64,000 nt of DNA from Wuchereria bancrofti (Eukaryota > Nematoda > Chromadorea > Rhabditida > Onchocercidae). Each line of letters starts with the position of its first letter. The stretch's first letter is position 1. A program made the position numbers and the translations under genes. This document shows, one piece after another, positions 52,171 through 64,000 of the stretch. The stretch covers positions 19,109,060 to 19,173,059 of the forward strand of contig SSBO01000012.1 of assembly GCA_005281725.1 (NCBI GenBank), in the 5' to 3' direction. The notes beneath the pieces are model-generated. The model was not told the DNA's origin, did not search any database, and saw only the letters and a list, made by a program, of their open reading frames with translations.

Positions 52171-55100
52171 ATGCAATCCATCGTACAACGTAATATTTTT
52201 TCCATTGATGTCTTTTTTTTTACACTTAGATGTGTGTAAAGGGATTATTTGTTTGGGAAATGTATTGTTATATAATAATAAAGCATTACACTATCAATTT
52301 AATATATTTCATACATTAATAACGAAAATCAAAGATGAAAGTGTTGGTGGGTGTGTTAATTCATTCAAACAACGACAACGTTTTTCGAGACGTGTAAAGG
52401 ATGTTAAACCAAGCGTTTGGTATGTTTGTATAACTCATTTTTAATTTTCTTTAGTTACATTATTTTTTTTTGTTTTACAGTATTTTTATATTGATGTGTT
52501 GCAATTTGTCTTTTTCTTAAAGTTAAGTAAACGTCAAGAAGTATATATACTGAAACAATTTATTTGTTGTATTATTTGATATTATGTATGTGTAATAATC
52601 TGATTCTTTTTCTTAAATGTACATACATATATTTGAGTTAAAATAAAAGTGGTGTGTTTTTGATAAACATTGGTGGAAAATCGGAAATTAATTTTGCAGA
52701 GTTGAATTTACAAGTTTAGCTGCAGAATGTAAAGCAGTCAATATTGGACAGGTGAATGAGTACTTCATTAATTAACTCAAATAGCTCGCTTTTAATTTTT
52801 TTTCCCTATGTATGTATTTTCATTGTATCTGTATACTTGTATACGCTGTCTATAATAGCACCAAGATAGATTGAAGTTCCATCATTGTTTATGGGGTTTT
52901 CACGGACACTCCTATGCCAAGATTTGTAGCTGGAATGTTAGAAAGTGTTGCCAGACATCCAGAAAGAACTGATTGGCATCAGTATAGTCGAGGTTTCGGT
53001 TATCCAAGACTAGTAAGTTTTTACTTTTCTAAATCGGTTTGATGTTTTTTTCTTTTTTTGGTTTTCGTTGGTTTTTCTTTTTCTTGATTTTTCTGGCTAC
53101 TTTTTAGACGAGTGCTCTATCAAGACTTTACTCAAGCACACTGGGTGTAAATGTTGATGCACAGCAAAATGTTTTGGTAACCGTTGGGGCATATCTTTCA
53201 CTATACTACTCATTCATGGGTTGGCTAAGTGATGGTGATGAAGTAATCGGTTTGTACTTTTCATTCATTTATAAAGCATATGTAATATTAATCAGTATTA
53301 AATCTTTTTTCACATTTCATTTTTTTATAGGAAAATTAGATCAGAAGGATAATTCAATTGCAAAGAAAACATTGCAGATTATTATTCAAAATTAGCAATT
53401 TCATGAGTTAGGATAACAAGGTATGTAGTAAAGTGTAGTTTTCATCGTTAATCTTGATATATTTTCAGTGCTTGATCCGGCATTTGATTGCTATGTCCCA
53501 CAAATTCGTATGGCAGGTGGTGTACCCGTACCAGTTGTGCTTAATTTATCATCGGAACCCCAGAGTAGTAAGGATTATATGTTAAATGTGAAAGCGATTG
53601 AAAAGAAAATCAGCAATCGGACGAAAATGATTGTCCTCAATAATCCACACAATCCAGCAGGAAAATTATTCACACAGTATATTGTCGTCTACTCTTTTTT
53701 TCTTTGACTTTTTTGTAATAATTAAGAAAAATTTCCAATTTTTTTCTTTCATACCAATTTCTAACTCCGTCGTATTAACTAATCGACTGAAAAGTAATTT
53801 TGTATTGCATCAATAACTTTAAAAAAAAAATTTATTCAGATTTTTTCTTTAACTTGTATAAACTTTTAGTATTTTCTAGCAATATTTTTTTACTTTATTT
53901 TTTTATAGGCGCTCACATTTTCATTTGTTACCTAATTTTTGTCGGTATTCTTATGGGAATTTATTGGGTCAATTTGAGCACTCTGTGTATTGAAATATAA
54001 GTGAAGAATTAGTAAAATAAGCTATTTCTATCATTTATCATTGAAAAAGTAGTCAGTGAACGAATAACACTGTATTCCGGGTATAGATGTATCAAAAACA
54101 AAGAACAAATTATAATAATAATATTGAAATTTTCTAAATATTAGATTTTGAAGGGAAGAACTGGAAAAAATAGCTAATGTTGTTGTTCGCCATAATTTAC
54201 TAGTAATAGCTGATGAGGTATATGAATGGCATGTATATGGTGATAAGAAAATGATTCGCTTCGGTTGGTGTAACTATTCATTTTATTATTTAATGAAAAA
54301 AAAAAACTTTTTTAGCATAAAAGAACATTGAAGTTAGTTGCTACTTTTTAATATTATTTTCAGCTAGTTTACCTGATATGTATAATCGTACGATAACTAT
54401 CGGTAGCGCTGGAAAAGCATTTAGTGTAACAGGATGGAAATTGGGTTGGTCAGTTGCGCCAGCTGAACTTCTCGAACCATTAAGACGGATCCATCAAAAC
54501 TGTGTCTTCACATGTCCTACACCAATCCAGGTATATTTTTTTAACATTGCAATCGAATTAAGTTTTTTTTTTTTTTGTTAATTTCGGGTAGAATTTTGTT
54601 GGTGTTAATACTTACAATATTTTATATCCATCGATGAAAATTAATATAAATTAATATACTAAGGTTCATTTAACTCTTCACTATGTTCTGTTGTATATTT
54701 TAACATTTTACTATATTCTTTTATACATTCTAGGATATTAGAAAAATTTATCTTGATAAAGATACGACATAGGCCATTCTTTAAAAAGGAAAAGATTTAT
54801 ATTAACCGATGAGAATTGTTAATGTGCTAATGTGACTGGAAAATAATGGAAACCAATGAAAATTAACAGCATGTTCTTAGTTAATACTGTTTGGCTGTTT
54901 AACTGACAAAGTTAACACTGAAATAACTGTTACCATCAATGCATTCAGTGATTTGCAGCAAGCAGTTACTGAGGCATTTGAGAAAGAATTAGATATAATA
55001 GAAAATAACCCAACAGAAAGCTATTTGAAAAAAGGAATTACGTCTGAACTAATCAACAAAGAGATCGAATGGCATCAATACTACGCTCTGCTGGAATGAA

Positions 55101-56060
55101 ACCTATTATTCCTGATTCTGGTTACTTCATGGTTGCTGACTTTTCACAGCTGGGTGAATTTTTCTTTTTTGGTTCCAAATTACTGTTGGTATGTGGAGGA
55201 CGAAACATTTTATTTGCTATTTAACTTGTAGTTTAATTGCTAGTTTGGGAGTGATTATTGTATTATTGTTTTTTCGCTATGTGAGGAGCGACATAAGCTT
55301 ATGTCCAAAATATCATTCTTAGTACTTCAGTTTTTAGATGGTCCATCTAAAATAGCAGATGGAGACAATGATCCATTGGATTTCCGTTTTGTACGATGGA
55401 TGTGTCGTGAAAAGGTATGCTATTGTTTATTTAATCCATATTAAAAGTGTTTTCTGAGAATTATTATTTATCTAATACAGCATAGATTTTAGAAGCTTGC
55501 AATGATACCAAATTCTGCTTTTTACACTGGTTCAAATAAGCAGGACAACGATAATTTTATTCGTGTTTGCTTCTTCAAGGTAATGTTTGCTTCCTCAAGG
55601 TTTTTGATTCTTTTTTCATTCTTGCTAATTTATTTTGTATTGTTTCAAAGTAAGAGTTTAGATAGATTTTAGGATATTAAATCTGCTTTGCTAGTGTATG
55701 ACAATTCTTAACTTAAATTTTTGACTCGTTAATTTGCAATATACAATTATATAATTTTTATGAAATAGTTTGGCTTACTGTATTAGTGATACTCTAGTTA
55801 GGTTCTTTAGATGCATTCAGTAGTGATACTTCGAAGCTGAAGAAGTTAACGACTTAAACTATGCATGTGTCATGTTAAATTAAACAGAGTGGGATATTAC
55901 TGGTCATTGACTGACTTAATGATCTGTAATAACGATAGTAATAATTGTGGTGCTAAGAATGTAATTTTCAGCATTTTAATACTAAAAACTATCTTCTTTT
56001 CAGTCAGATAAGGTATTGGATGCCGCAGAATCAATATTGAAATCATTTCAAATGGCTTAA
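52171..56060 (+). pseudogene. Kynurenine/glutamine transaminase (KAT, nkat-like), apparently broken
   Basis: Reconstructed exons: 52171-52189, 52230-52419, 52700-52751, 52895-53012, 53108-53249, 53469-53676, 54154-54263, 54364-54530, 54959-55153, 55338-55414, 55493-55579, 56004-56060. Fold type I PLP aminotransferase; KATs convert kynurenine to kynurenate and transaminate glutamine. Landmarks: NPHNPAGK (53640-53664 region), ADEVYEWHVYG, and the PLP-lysine motif GSAGKAFSVTGWKLGW in 54364-54530. The roughly 64 N-terminal residues before VKPSVW are basic and may be a mitochondrial presequence. Four lesions: splicing 52419 to 52700 turns the expected Trp codon into TGA; the acceptor before 52895 reads GG, not AG; an extra A at 52902 shifts the frame inside the conserved GQGFPDF motif; one base is missing near 55061 (KRDRM expected). 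All other junctions are clean. It could instead be a gene with sequence errors, but neighbouring genes show none. Confidence 0.75.
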
Positions 56061-56658
56061 GATCAGTATGCAGTGGTGTGTTCCTTGTGATCATTTTTTC
56101 ATTCTTTCACATTCCGAAAACTGTTGTAAATTGTTGGAATCAAAATTGAGCATATTGTATATACATATATATGTTTTACCCTGAAATTTTATTCATTAAT
56201 TTCATTCACTTATAAAGATATTTACATCGGATCAATATATATCATCTTATGATTTCGAAATGTCCACGGATACATCAACTTCTTTACAATATGTCTCGCA
56301 ACTTTGTGGATCAAAGCCTAAATTATGATTCCTAGCATTAGGTTCAAGAAAACACGAAAAGATTAATAGCAGCTGAAGTGAAGGTAGATATTTTGATAGT
56401 TATGAAATAATTCTAGGGATTCAACCAAAGGTTGAAGTAAGTGAGACTTCGTTAAGTATTTCCTATTCGTTTCTAGCCAACTGTAATGATTAATTTACAT
56501 GTTTTAAGGTGATGTTGAGATTTTGAGGGAGTTTTGATGTTGTTTTAAATTGTCCTTTGCGAATTTAAGCATTAAAAAAATCCTTTCTGAATTGCAAGCC
56601 TCAAAAACACGAAAGGAATACAACTGTTAAAACAATAAGGTTTAGGTCTTATATTTTT

Positions 56659-56668
56659 CTTCTGGCAG
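56659..56668 (+). promoter_or_regulatory. Probable trans-splice acceptor of tin-9.1
   Basis: TTCTTCTGGCAG ends at 56668, 58 bases before the Tim9 start codon, with no upstream coding exon. Inferred SL addition site. Confidence 0.4.
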
Positions 56669-56726
56669 TTTAGCAAACTGTGTTTGAACGGGTTTGTTCA
56701 CGGACGTGGGCAATTTGAAGACAAAT

Positions 56727-57621
56727 ATGGCGGAAAATTCGACGGAGACAGATTTGAAGACGTTTAAAGATTTTTTGACACAATACAATGCTGTTGCGGA
56801 ACAATGTTTCACATCATGCATAACCGATTTTACCACAAGGTAAGCAGTTTCCTTTTTACAGTTATTTGCAAAAAAAAAAATTTTCGAGAGGGGACATAAA
56901 ATTTAATATTTAAAAAAAGTATTAAGAAATTTTAATTATTTTGTTTTGATTTTGTCCATTTTTTTTTCACTTGTTTCCCTCAATACAATCTAAGAAGAAT
57001 GAGGAAAAACTTTTTTCCCATCCCCTATTTAAAGCTTTTTTGCTTCAAAGATTTGGAAAGTTTTAAGCACAAGGTGTGAGTTGTGTTAAGATTGAATACA
57101 ATTATCATTTTAGCATTTTTCCATGATTATCACACAATAAATGACAAAAATTTCGGATGATGGAGGAAATGAATATTGAAAAATTTTCTTATTCTTGTTT
57201 TTTTCTAAAAATGTTTCAAACAAAAATAGAGGGATGAAAAAGTAAAATTTCTTTTTCCTCGGTAAATTAAGAGGCTGAAAATTAAGAGGCGGTAATTAAG
57301 AGGGAAATTTTGGAATTAAGATGACTTTTTTTTTGTTTTGTCAATAATTTGTGTTAATTCCAAATAGTAGGTCATTTGTATAAATTTCAAGTTTGTTTCT
57401 TTCACCGGCCAAAGTATACTTTTTATTTTTTGACTAACATTATTAGTGTTACCCTGTATATTATATGTATTGCATATTTCAGGACAATAAGTAACTCCGA
57501 AGAGCAGTGTTGCTCGAACTGTCTTGATAAATTTTTGAAAATGACACAAAGGATGTCATTACGATTTCAGGAACATCAATTGATTCAGAGTGAAGCACAA
57601 GGACCATTAGGATTAAAATAA
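56727..57621 (+). CDS. tin-9.1: Mitochondrial import inner-membrane chaperone Tim9
   Basis: Two exons, 56727-56839 and 57483-57621, joined in phase 2 across a 643-bp intron, give 83 residues, the usual small-Tim size. The twin CX3C signature is complete: CFTSC (about residues 27-31) and CCSNC (about 47-51), whose cysteines form the two intramolecular disulphides of the helical hairpin. Flanking sequence is Tim9-like: LKTFKDFLTQYNAVAEQCF, TDFTTR between the motifs, and FLKMTQRMSLRFQEHQ after them. Tim9 pairs with Tim10 in the hexameric chaperone that carries hydrophobic precursors across the intermembrane space to TIM22. No presequence is expected, since import uses the Mia40 disulphide relay. 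The start is the first ATG after the acceptor at 56668. Tim10 or Tim8 are less likely given the KMTQRMSLRFQE run. Confidence 0.93.
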
Positions 57622-60600
57622 TAATTAAAATTCCTTTCTAACTTTTTAATTGTGTTGTTTTATCAAATCGTTTTGTTGTTATTACAATATGGCATAACTT
57701 TCTGCATTAGATACTCTAACGAAGCTTATGTTATGCTAGTTGTTATTTGTTATCATTTTATTTCACCTGTTTTAGCTTTTTTCTTTTATTGAAAAATTTT
57801 CAATGGTAGAACATGTAAAGTATCATTTTTCAAATAATTTTAGAGATGACAATAGCAAAATTCAATTGATAGAACGGTTAACAGTAACATTTCAATTTCT
57901 ATGGTAATATTTTTAATTCTCGATCATTTTTTTTCTTTTTAATTTATATTAAGGTAGTCTTTAAAGTTGTTGATCAGTCTGTGAATGGAAGCTTTTGTGA
58001 AATTGTGATTATATTTTATGAAATTTTGTTGATTTTCCATTTTTCTTCAATAATAATTGCCAATTTCTTCAAAGAAAAAAGAAAAAAGAAATACTTAAAT
58101 GCACAGCATATGATTGTTAACATAGTATGCTTATTGGCTTCATGCAGCGTATACCACAATCACTTTGAATAGATTCAACAAAAAGAGAGAAAGGGAAAGG
58201 GAAAGAAAGAAGGGAGAAAGAAGAATAAAAAAATTGCTGGACTAATTCGTTATTTTTTTTTAGGTGAACCTGATTTACAGCATTATTTATACTTTTGTTC
58301 TACTTTTTTTTTTTTGTATTTCGTTTAGTTCCGTCTTTCAGTTATTTCTTCAATATAGGTTTTTAAATTGTTTTGTAAGAAAAAAATTGAAATTGAAAGG
58401 ATCAAATATTTATCGGTGGTAGGAATCAGCTTTTTTTTCATTAAAGAAAGCATATCAATCGAAGTTATAATTGAATTTGTCTTATAATTTAAAGTCATAA
58501 TATTTGCATTTATTTTGATTATTTATAACACAATTTGATTTGAGCTTCCATTTTATGAATTGAAAAAAAAAACACACAAAGTATAACATTTGGATTCGAT
58601 TTTGTTTACATTATTTCGTGGAATTAAAATTTTGCTAATCAAATAGCAAGGAATGCGAGGCAAATTCAAGAAACTTTTGATTGTTACAATTGGAAATTTT
58701 AAAAAAGTCAAAAATTTATTCTTCTAAACAAAAAAGATTATTAATAATTAAAAATGAAGAGCGAAAATAAATCTTCCGACTTTTTCGTATAGAATTTTGC
58801 AAATTAAAGATCTATAAAATTAATACATGTAATTAAAATTATGAAATGAAAGTTTCAGAAAAAGTAAAAAATGGACTTTTTGCTGAAAATTGTCTTTCTT
58901 TTGCACAGTGTGCTGGAAAGCATATATTTTTATATTTGAATCATTCAAAAATTTGAAATATTATTTTATTAATAAGATATTTTTACAACAATATATTGTT
59001 ATTATTATCACTAATTATCCTCCTAATTTATTTCTACTTTATTTTTATGTCAATATTTATTGCTAAATTTGTAAAGTCTGCAACTTTTAAATTAGATCAA
59101 AACTACAAATAATTAGTCATTTCACTACTTCATATTGTATCTTCGTAGTTCTATTATTTTTATGTTTAATCCAATGAAAGATCCACTTGTTTTCTATTCA
59201 AATACATAAATATCTATGTGTACTGTTTATCTACGTCATACATTGACGTATACGTCAACTTTATCTTAAATAAGTATAATAATCATAAATAAGTACAAAA
59301 CAAAAATGAAAAGTGACGAATTTTTAAAATTATCATATTTTCAGCTAAACTTACTAGCGTGTAATAATATGGTAGAATAAATTTGTAAAAATCAGTAAAT
59401 GATAAAGTAGAGAGTAATAATAATTGATCTGAAAATAATTTCCGTATTTATCAATTTATAGAGTATACCTAAATTTAGCTGTCATTAATCAACTAAATTA
59501 ATGTTTACTACTTGAAATCATTATCAGAAATGTAAGCATTACAATTAATATGTATGATTTGATCGATTGAATTTGAAACAAAGCCTTAAAGCATTTTTTG
59601 AAGCATTGAAAAATAAATCTTAACAATTTCTATTAAACCAAAGAATACAACTGTTTAGTACAAAACAAAAAATTCCGGACAAAGATTTTTAAAAATTCAT
59701 TTCTCAAAGTTTTCTCTTTTTTTCTCTCTCTTTCTCTCTTTCTTTTCAGAAAAATACAAACAAAAAAAGAAAGAGAAAAACATAACAAAAAAAAAACTTT
59801 TTGAAAAAAGAAAACGGGAAAATAATTATTTATCACATGAGTTAAGAAAAAAAATTTATCATTTTCCATTTCTTCCTTATTACTTAATCACTCTCTCTTT
59901 CTCTCTCTCCTTCTGTTATAAACTTAAGTAATATTTGACAAGGAAGAAAAAACAAAACAAAACGAAAAAAGCATAAATAAATTTGATGGATTTCAAAAAG
60001 CTGCTTGTTTTCATTTCCCTTTTTTTTGAACATTTATTTGTTTTTTATTTCCTTAAAATGTCTTTGTTTTGCTTTTTTAACTCTTCGAATGTTTCTCGTT
60101 GTTTTATTTTTTTTACATTTTCACTTTTTTCACTTTTTTTTCCATCATTTCTGATTAAAATCTCAATAAAAAAAATTTTTATATAAATATTATCGAATAA
60201 AAGTTAATAAACAAAATAAACACAATTTTCATTAAAAAAAAATGATTTTTTTTTTGAAAAAAATTGATGTTTTAATATTGAGTAATAAATAAATAAATAA
60301 ACAAATAAATAAATATATAAGTGGGAATTATTTGAAATTTGAATTCGATATAAGAGAAAGAAAGAAAAACAGACAGAGAGAGAGAGGAAGAAAGAAAATG
60401 AATGAAAAAGGAACAAAAAATATTTCTTTTTGATTTAAATTTGAGTAACAAAATGATAATATATATGCATTATATATAGTAGAAATTATTGAAGAAATTA
60501 AAATTTTTTTTTTGATACATTAAAAAATGGGATGGGGGTAAAAAGAGAGAGAGAGAGAGGGAGAGAAAGGAGAAAAGAAATGAAAGAAAAAGGAAAAAGA

Positions 60601-61193
60601 AGAAAGAATGATTAATGAGCGAATTAGTTAAGGAAAAATTTTTAGTCTATCTACTACACTAGCACATTATTTCTATCCCAGAAAAAAGAAAATTTTTTTC
60701 ATCTTTCATCTTCTTCCCATAAACTTATATATATATTTATATATATGCATTATATGTGTTAAACATAAGCGAATGTTTAAACATTTTTATACTTTTTTAA
60801 ATTACACTTAATTATTATTATTATTATTAATTATTTTTAACTTCCCCCTTTATTCATCAAAATTGAATAAAATTATATTATACATATACAAAAAAAAGAA
60901 GAAAATAAAATCAATTCTTGCCAATGATGTCCGTTTGTTTATTTATTTCTTTACTTTTTTTTTTTTGTTTTTTGTTTTTTTTCTGGTTTTTTTCATTTTC
61001 TAAATTCTTCCATACACATCCATTGTCATTTTATTTTTTGCATTAATTTCTTTTTTTTTGCAAAAAACGATAAAAAACAAACAAGAAGAATAAAGAAATT
61101 TTAGCAAAAAAAGTACCTACACAAAAATTATTTCCTATTATAATAATTATTGCTATTATTATTCATCAATTAAGCATTATTAAATTTGTAATA
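57622..61193. other. AT-rich intergenic DNA downstream of tin-9.1
   Basis: No supported exon. Purine tracts occur near 58175-58225 and 60545-60610 and (AAAT)n near 60285-60315. The frame at 57981-58172 begins at GTG and is Ile/Phe/Leu-rich. The frames at 59633-60416 are homopolymer translations. Confidence 0.45.
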
Positions 61194-63400
61194 ATGCAAC
61201 AATTACCATTACTATTGTCATCATCATCATCATCATCATTACTATTACCACCACCACCACCACCACCACCACCACCAGCACCACCACCACCATCACAATC
61301 ACAACCACAACCACAACAATCACAACCACAGCCATCATCATCATCAACATTGTCACCGCCACCATCACGATCACAATCGATGTCACAGTCACGATCACAA
61401 CCATTATCATCATCAATCAAACGATTAAAATCACAAAAACAGCAATTATTCCATGAATACAATTCGAAAGATGCAGAAAATCGATGGATGCAAGTAGGGA
61501 ATTTTAATTATTATTTTTGTATAATTAGCAACTTTTTTTTCTCCTTCTAGGATGACTACTTTATTTAAAACTTTTCTCCTTCCATCCCTCTCTCTCTCTC
61601 TGTCTCTTTCTCTCTCCTTCTCTCTCTTTATTTCTTTCTCCTTCTCTCTTGTCAAGATATACAAGTAAATTAAGATTTGCTCGAAACACTTAGTAATTTC
61701 TTTCTTTGATCCAAACAATGCATTTCAATATATTTGTTAGTTTGTATCAAATGTTTAAAATTTAATAATTTTGCACCGCTTCCACAAATTATTAATAAAA
61801 CGGTAGAAAAAACAAATATTTATTTACTTATTTTTTGTGATATTTGTTGAAAGAAGAAAGGAAGCAAAAAAAGCGAAGAACTAAAAATCTGCAGTTGAAT
61901 TATTTTTATATTGATATACTTTAAAACATGAAATACTTTAATTAATTTTAAATAAGCAAAAAATTTAGTTATTGTTTTAAATATAATGATTTTTTTCTTT
62001 CTTCAGTCAAAAAAATTATGAAAAACTAAATTCTAAAACTTCTTAGCCTAAAATTACTCTCAAGAGGCTGCCTTTTTCTTTTTACTTTTTTCTTTTCGCT
62101 GCACGAAATGTCAAATCAAAACAATCATTATTTGAATGAAAATGATGCAGTTGAAAAAGAAAAAATCACAACTATCGTATGATTATTTGGCTGTCATTTT
62201 GGTGCCATTGTTATTTGTTATTTATAAATATTCAACTTTTCTATTTGTCATAAAAAAGAGAAAATAGAAGAAAAAGAAATTTCTTTTTTCAATAATATAT
62301 TTATTTACTAATAATATATTTATCTACTTCTTTTTTCAATGATATATTTTTTATTTATTAAAAAAAAGTCTTTTTTTTTTTAAATAATTTGTTTTGTGAA
62401 AATGAAACTTTTACAGTATGTTATAATTAAACAATAATGTTTCTTCAACTGCCATAATTTTGATGATTTTAATATAATTATCACTATTTATAATAGTTTT
62501 TAAGATTTATTAATTTTCCTTTTTTCATTTTCATCAACGATTGTAACTAGCATCTTCGTTTACAATGCATAATTTAGCATATGTCAAAAAATTTCCAACA
62601 AATCGTCGTACACTTTTGGTTTTTGACAAATGTCAAAATGCCAAGCTTTTATACAACTCTTTGCTAATAGTACAATTATAATAGTTAAGAAAGGATAAGA
62701 AATATTCCATAATAATTGAAATCAATTGCATCATTCTCGTTAATTCAATAATTACATCAATTAATTAGGTTAAAAGTAGTTGATAAATCATTTCAGCTTA
62801 ACAAAACCATTGTTCCTCCTTACTATTCATTTTTAATTAGCTGGTGAAATTTTCCACAACTTTTATTTGGTCTAGCTGAAATTTCTCACAATTTTTAATC
62901 AGCCTAGCCGAAATTTCTCGCAATTTTTAATCAGCCTAGCCGAAATTTCTCACAACTTTTAATCAGCCTAGCTGAAATTTCTCATTTTTTAATCAGCCTA
63001 GCTGAAATTTCTCACAATTCTTGACCAGGTTGGCAGAAATTTTTTACAATTTTTAATGAAGCCATTTCAATAAATTTCTTTATGAGTAAATTTTCACTAA
63101 GTGAAGTGAAAAAGTTTCTTATGGCTTAATTGGATTCTGAATGTTATGCGTCAGTACTAGTTTGCATATATTAGTACAACAGTATTTAAGCTAAACCTTA
63201 TATATCATTTGGTCATTTAGTCATGGAATATTTCTGAACTAAATTGAAATTTAAAAACAAAGTAGTAGATGAGAAAAAAAGCCTGCACATATACAATAGT
63301 TATTCTGAGCCTGGTCTAGGACGTAATCGAAAAGTTACCAGTCCGAGCACGATCACAAAGTTGGCTTATTCGAACTCGTCATTTACTTGATGATACCAAG
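61194..63400 (+). CDS. 5' exons of an unrecognised gene with a low-complexity N terminus (partial)
   Basis: Exon 1 (61194-61493, 100 codons) runs from ATG through poly-Ser, poly-Leu, poly-Pro and Ser/Gln/Pro-rich tracts encoded by CATCAT/CCACCA-type repeats, then becomes ordinary and charged (SSSIKRLKSQKQQLFHEYN, ENRWMQ) up to donor GTAGGG. A candidate exon 2 (63320-63400, 27 codons) reads DVIEKLPVRARSQSWLIRTR and ends DDTK at donor GTATGT. Phases match (0/0), and the protein must continue beyond the window. A competing in-phase acceptor at 61550 (TTTTCTCCTTCTAG) gives a short terminal exon, DDYFI then stop at 61568, making a 105-residue protein. The frame stays open upstream of the ATG through ATT-rich repeat. 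Family not recognised; the proline/glutamine tract suggests a disordered region. Confidence 0.5.
61209..61345 (+). repeat. Coding trinucleotide repeat (TCA/CCA/CAA)n
   Basis: Runs of TCA, CCA and CAA codons within exon 1 of the gene at 61194. The opposite strand gives Val/Met/Gly/Asp-rich frames that are shadows of this repeat. Confidence 0.85.
62838..63057 (+). repeat. 32-bp tandem minisatellite, about 7 copies
   Basis: Units start at about 62838, 62873, 62905, 62937, 62969, 62999 and 63031, around the core TAGC(C/T)GAAATTTCTCACAA followed by TTTTTAATCAGCC. The middle copies differ by only a few bases; the outer ones are degraded. It lies in the inferred intron of the 61194 gene. Confidence 0.9.
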
Positions 63401-63624
63401 GTATGTCAGTTATTTTTAATATTTGTATTAAAAAAAAAAAATTTTTCCCATCGAATTAACAATCCGAAATTTTGAAAATTTAGAAGACTTTTTGGAAAAC
63501 ATTTTAATACGCATATAATATTTAAATATTTCCATGAACTAAAGTGAAAATATTATTAAATGTATGCCATTTCAAAGAAAAAATTATTAGCGTAACTTCA
63601 ATTATGTATGACAAAGTACATATA

Positions 63625-64000
63625 TTAGATTGGTGCAAAACGAACTGCAATTTTTAGTTCATTAAACAATTTTGTTTTATATTGGCGTACAACTTAACGA
63701 CTGCAATTCTTCATGTATTCGGCATTTCAAGGAAGTTAAAAAGTTCAATGAGTGGACAGTTGACAAAATGACAGAGAATCAAAAGATTAGGTGTCGTCTT
63801 CTGTTAATTATGCAGTAATTGTGAATCATTTCTTGATGAGATTATGACATACGAATATATAACAATAACAGCAACAACAATAACAGTAACAACAACGACA
63901 CGTAGTAATTGTGACAGCAACAATAATGACAGTAATAATAACAACAACAACAACAATAATAACGACGGCATCAAACACAGCAATTCTAAGTGACTGAGCA
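63625..64000 (+). mobile_element. Decayed mariner-family element, copy 2 (runs off the window)
   Basis: The left end (about 63625-63656) has a mariner-type terminal repeat, TTAGATTGGTGCAAAACG followed by AACTGCAATTTTT, next to a TA. After a short non-matching stretch, 63727-63845 carries the same transposase remnant as 11905-12031 (FNEWTVDKMTENQK, then FLDEI in another frame), and 63846-64000 matches 12407-12561. There is no insertion at the ACATA site here, so this copy is the empty-site counterpart of copy 1. The element is internally deleted and cannot encode transposase. Confidence 0.72.

Noticed and set aside
61166..61462. Gly/Asp/Cys-rich and Val/Met-rich minus-strand frames
   Set aside because: Antisense shadows of the coding TCA/CCA repeat of the + strand gene at 61194.
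1..64000. CRISPR arrays, rRNA or tRNA genes, Wolbachia-like bacterial inserts, viral elements
   Set aside because: None was recognisable by eye on either strand. tRNA genes in particular could be missed without a covariance search.

Overview
The window looks like nuclear DNA of a parasitic nematode, most likely a filarial or other spirurid (clade III) worm. It is very AT-rich. Short exons sit between GT...AG introns with the worm-type TTTCAG acceptor, several first coding exons lie just downstream of an unpaired acceptor (expected for SL1 trans-splicing), and one perfect 22-nt copy of the nematode SL1 leader is present. The four recognisable genes are all on the + strand and match nematode families. 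The species cannot be fixed from the sequence alone.

Layout. 0.6-8.1 kb: a 13-exon Crumbs-family membrane gene, best matched to eat-20. 8.1-42.7 kb: a gene-poor stretch with microsatellites, a decayed mariner with a second element inserted in it (11.9-12.6 kb), three assembly gaps each flanked by near-identical direct repeats, and a few orphan coding-like exons (+ at 37.5 kb, - at 41.7 kb). 42.8-48.1 kb: an 11-exon Raw-repeat gene, the olrn-1 homologue. 48.5-50.8 kb: a fourth gap-flanking duplication. 52.2-56.1 kb: a kynurenine/glutamine transaminase (KAT) gene with four lesions, probably a pseudogene. 56.7-57.6 kb: a two-exon small Tim chaperone, Tim9 (tin-9.1). 61.2 kb onward: the first exons of an unrecognised gene with a low-complexity N terminus that runs off the window. 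63.6-64.0 kb: a second copy of the mariner relic.

The genes do not form a pathway. eat-20 encodes a cell-surface/polarity protein, olrn-1 a two-pass membrane protein of neuronal left-right signalling, the KAT locus amino-acid metabolism, and Tim9 a mitochondrial intermembrane-space chaperone. The spacing from the KAT stop to the Tim9 start (about 670 bp) does not demand an operon.

Most worth a second look: the exact SL1 sequence antisense inside a 373-bp insertion (5-bp target duplication, short inverted ends) within the mariner relic, with an uninterrupted sister copy at the window end; the lesions in the KAT gene beside intact neighbours; a 33-nt GC-rich, phase-0 candidate microexon in olrn-1; and the fact that every run of N separates two copies of the same sequence, so about 5.6 kb of the window is probably falsely duplicated. 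Intron-exon models come from splice signals and reading frame only; no alignment or search was run.
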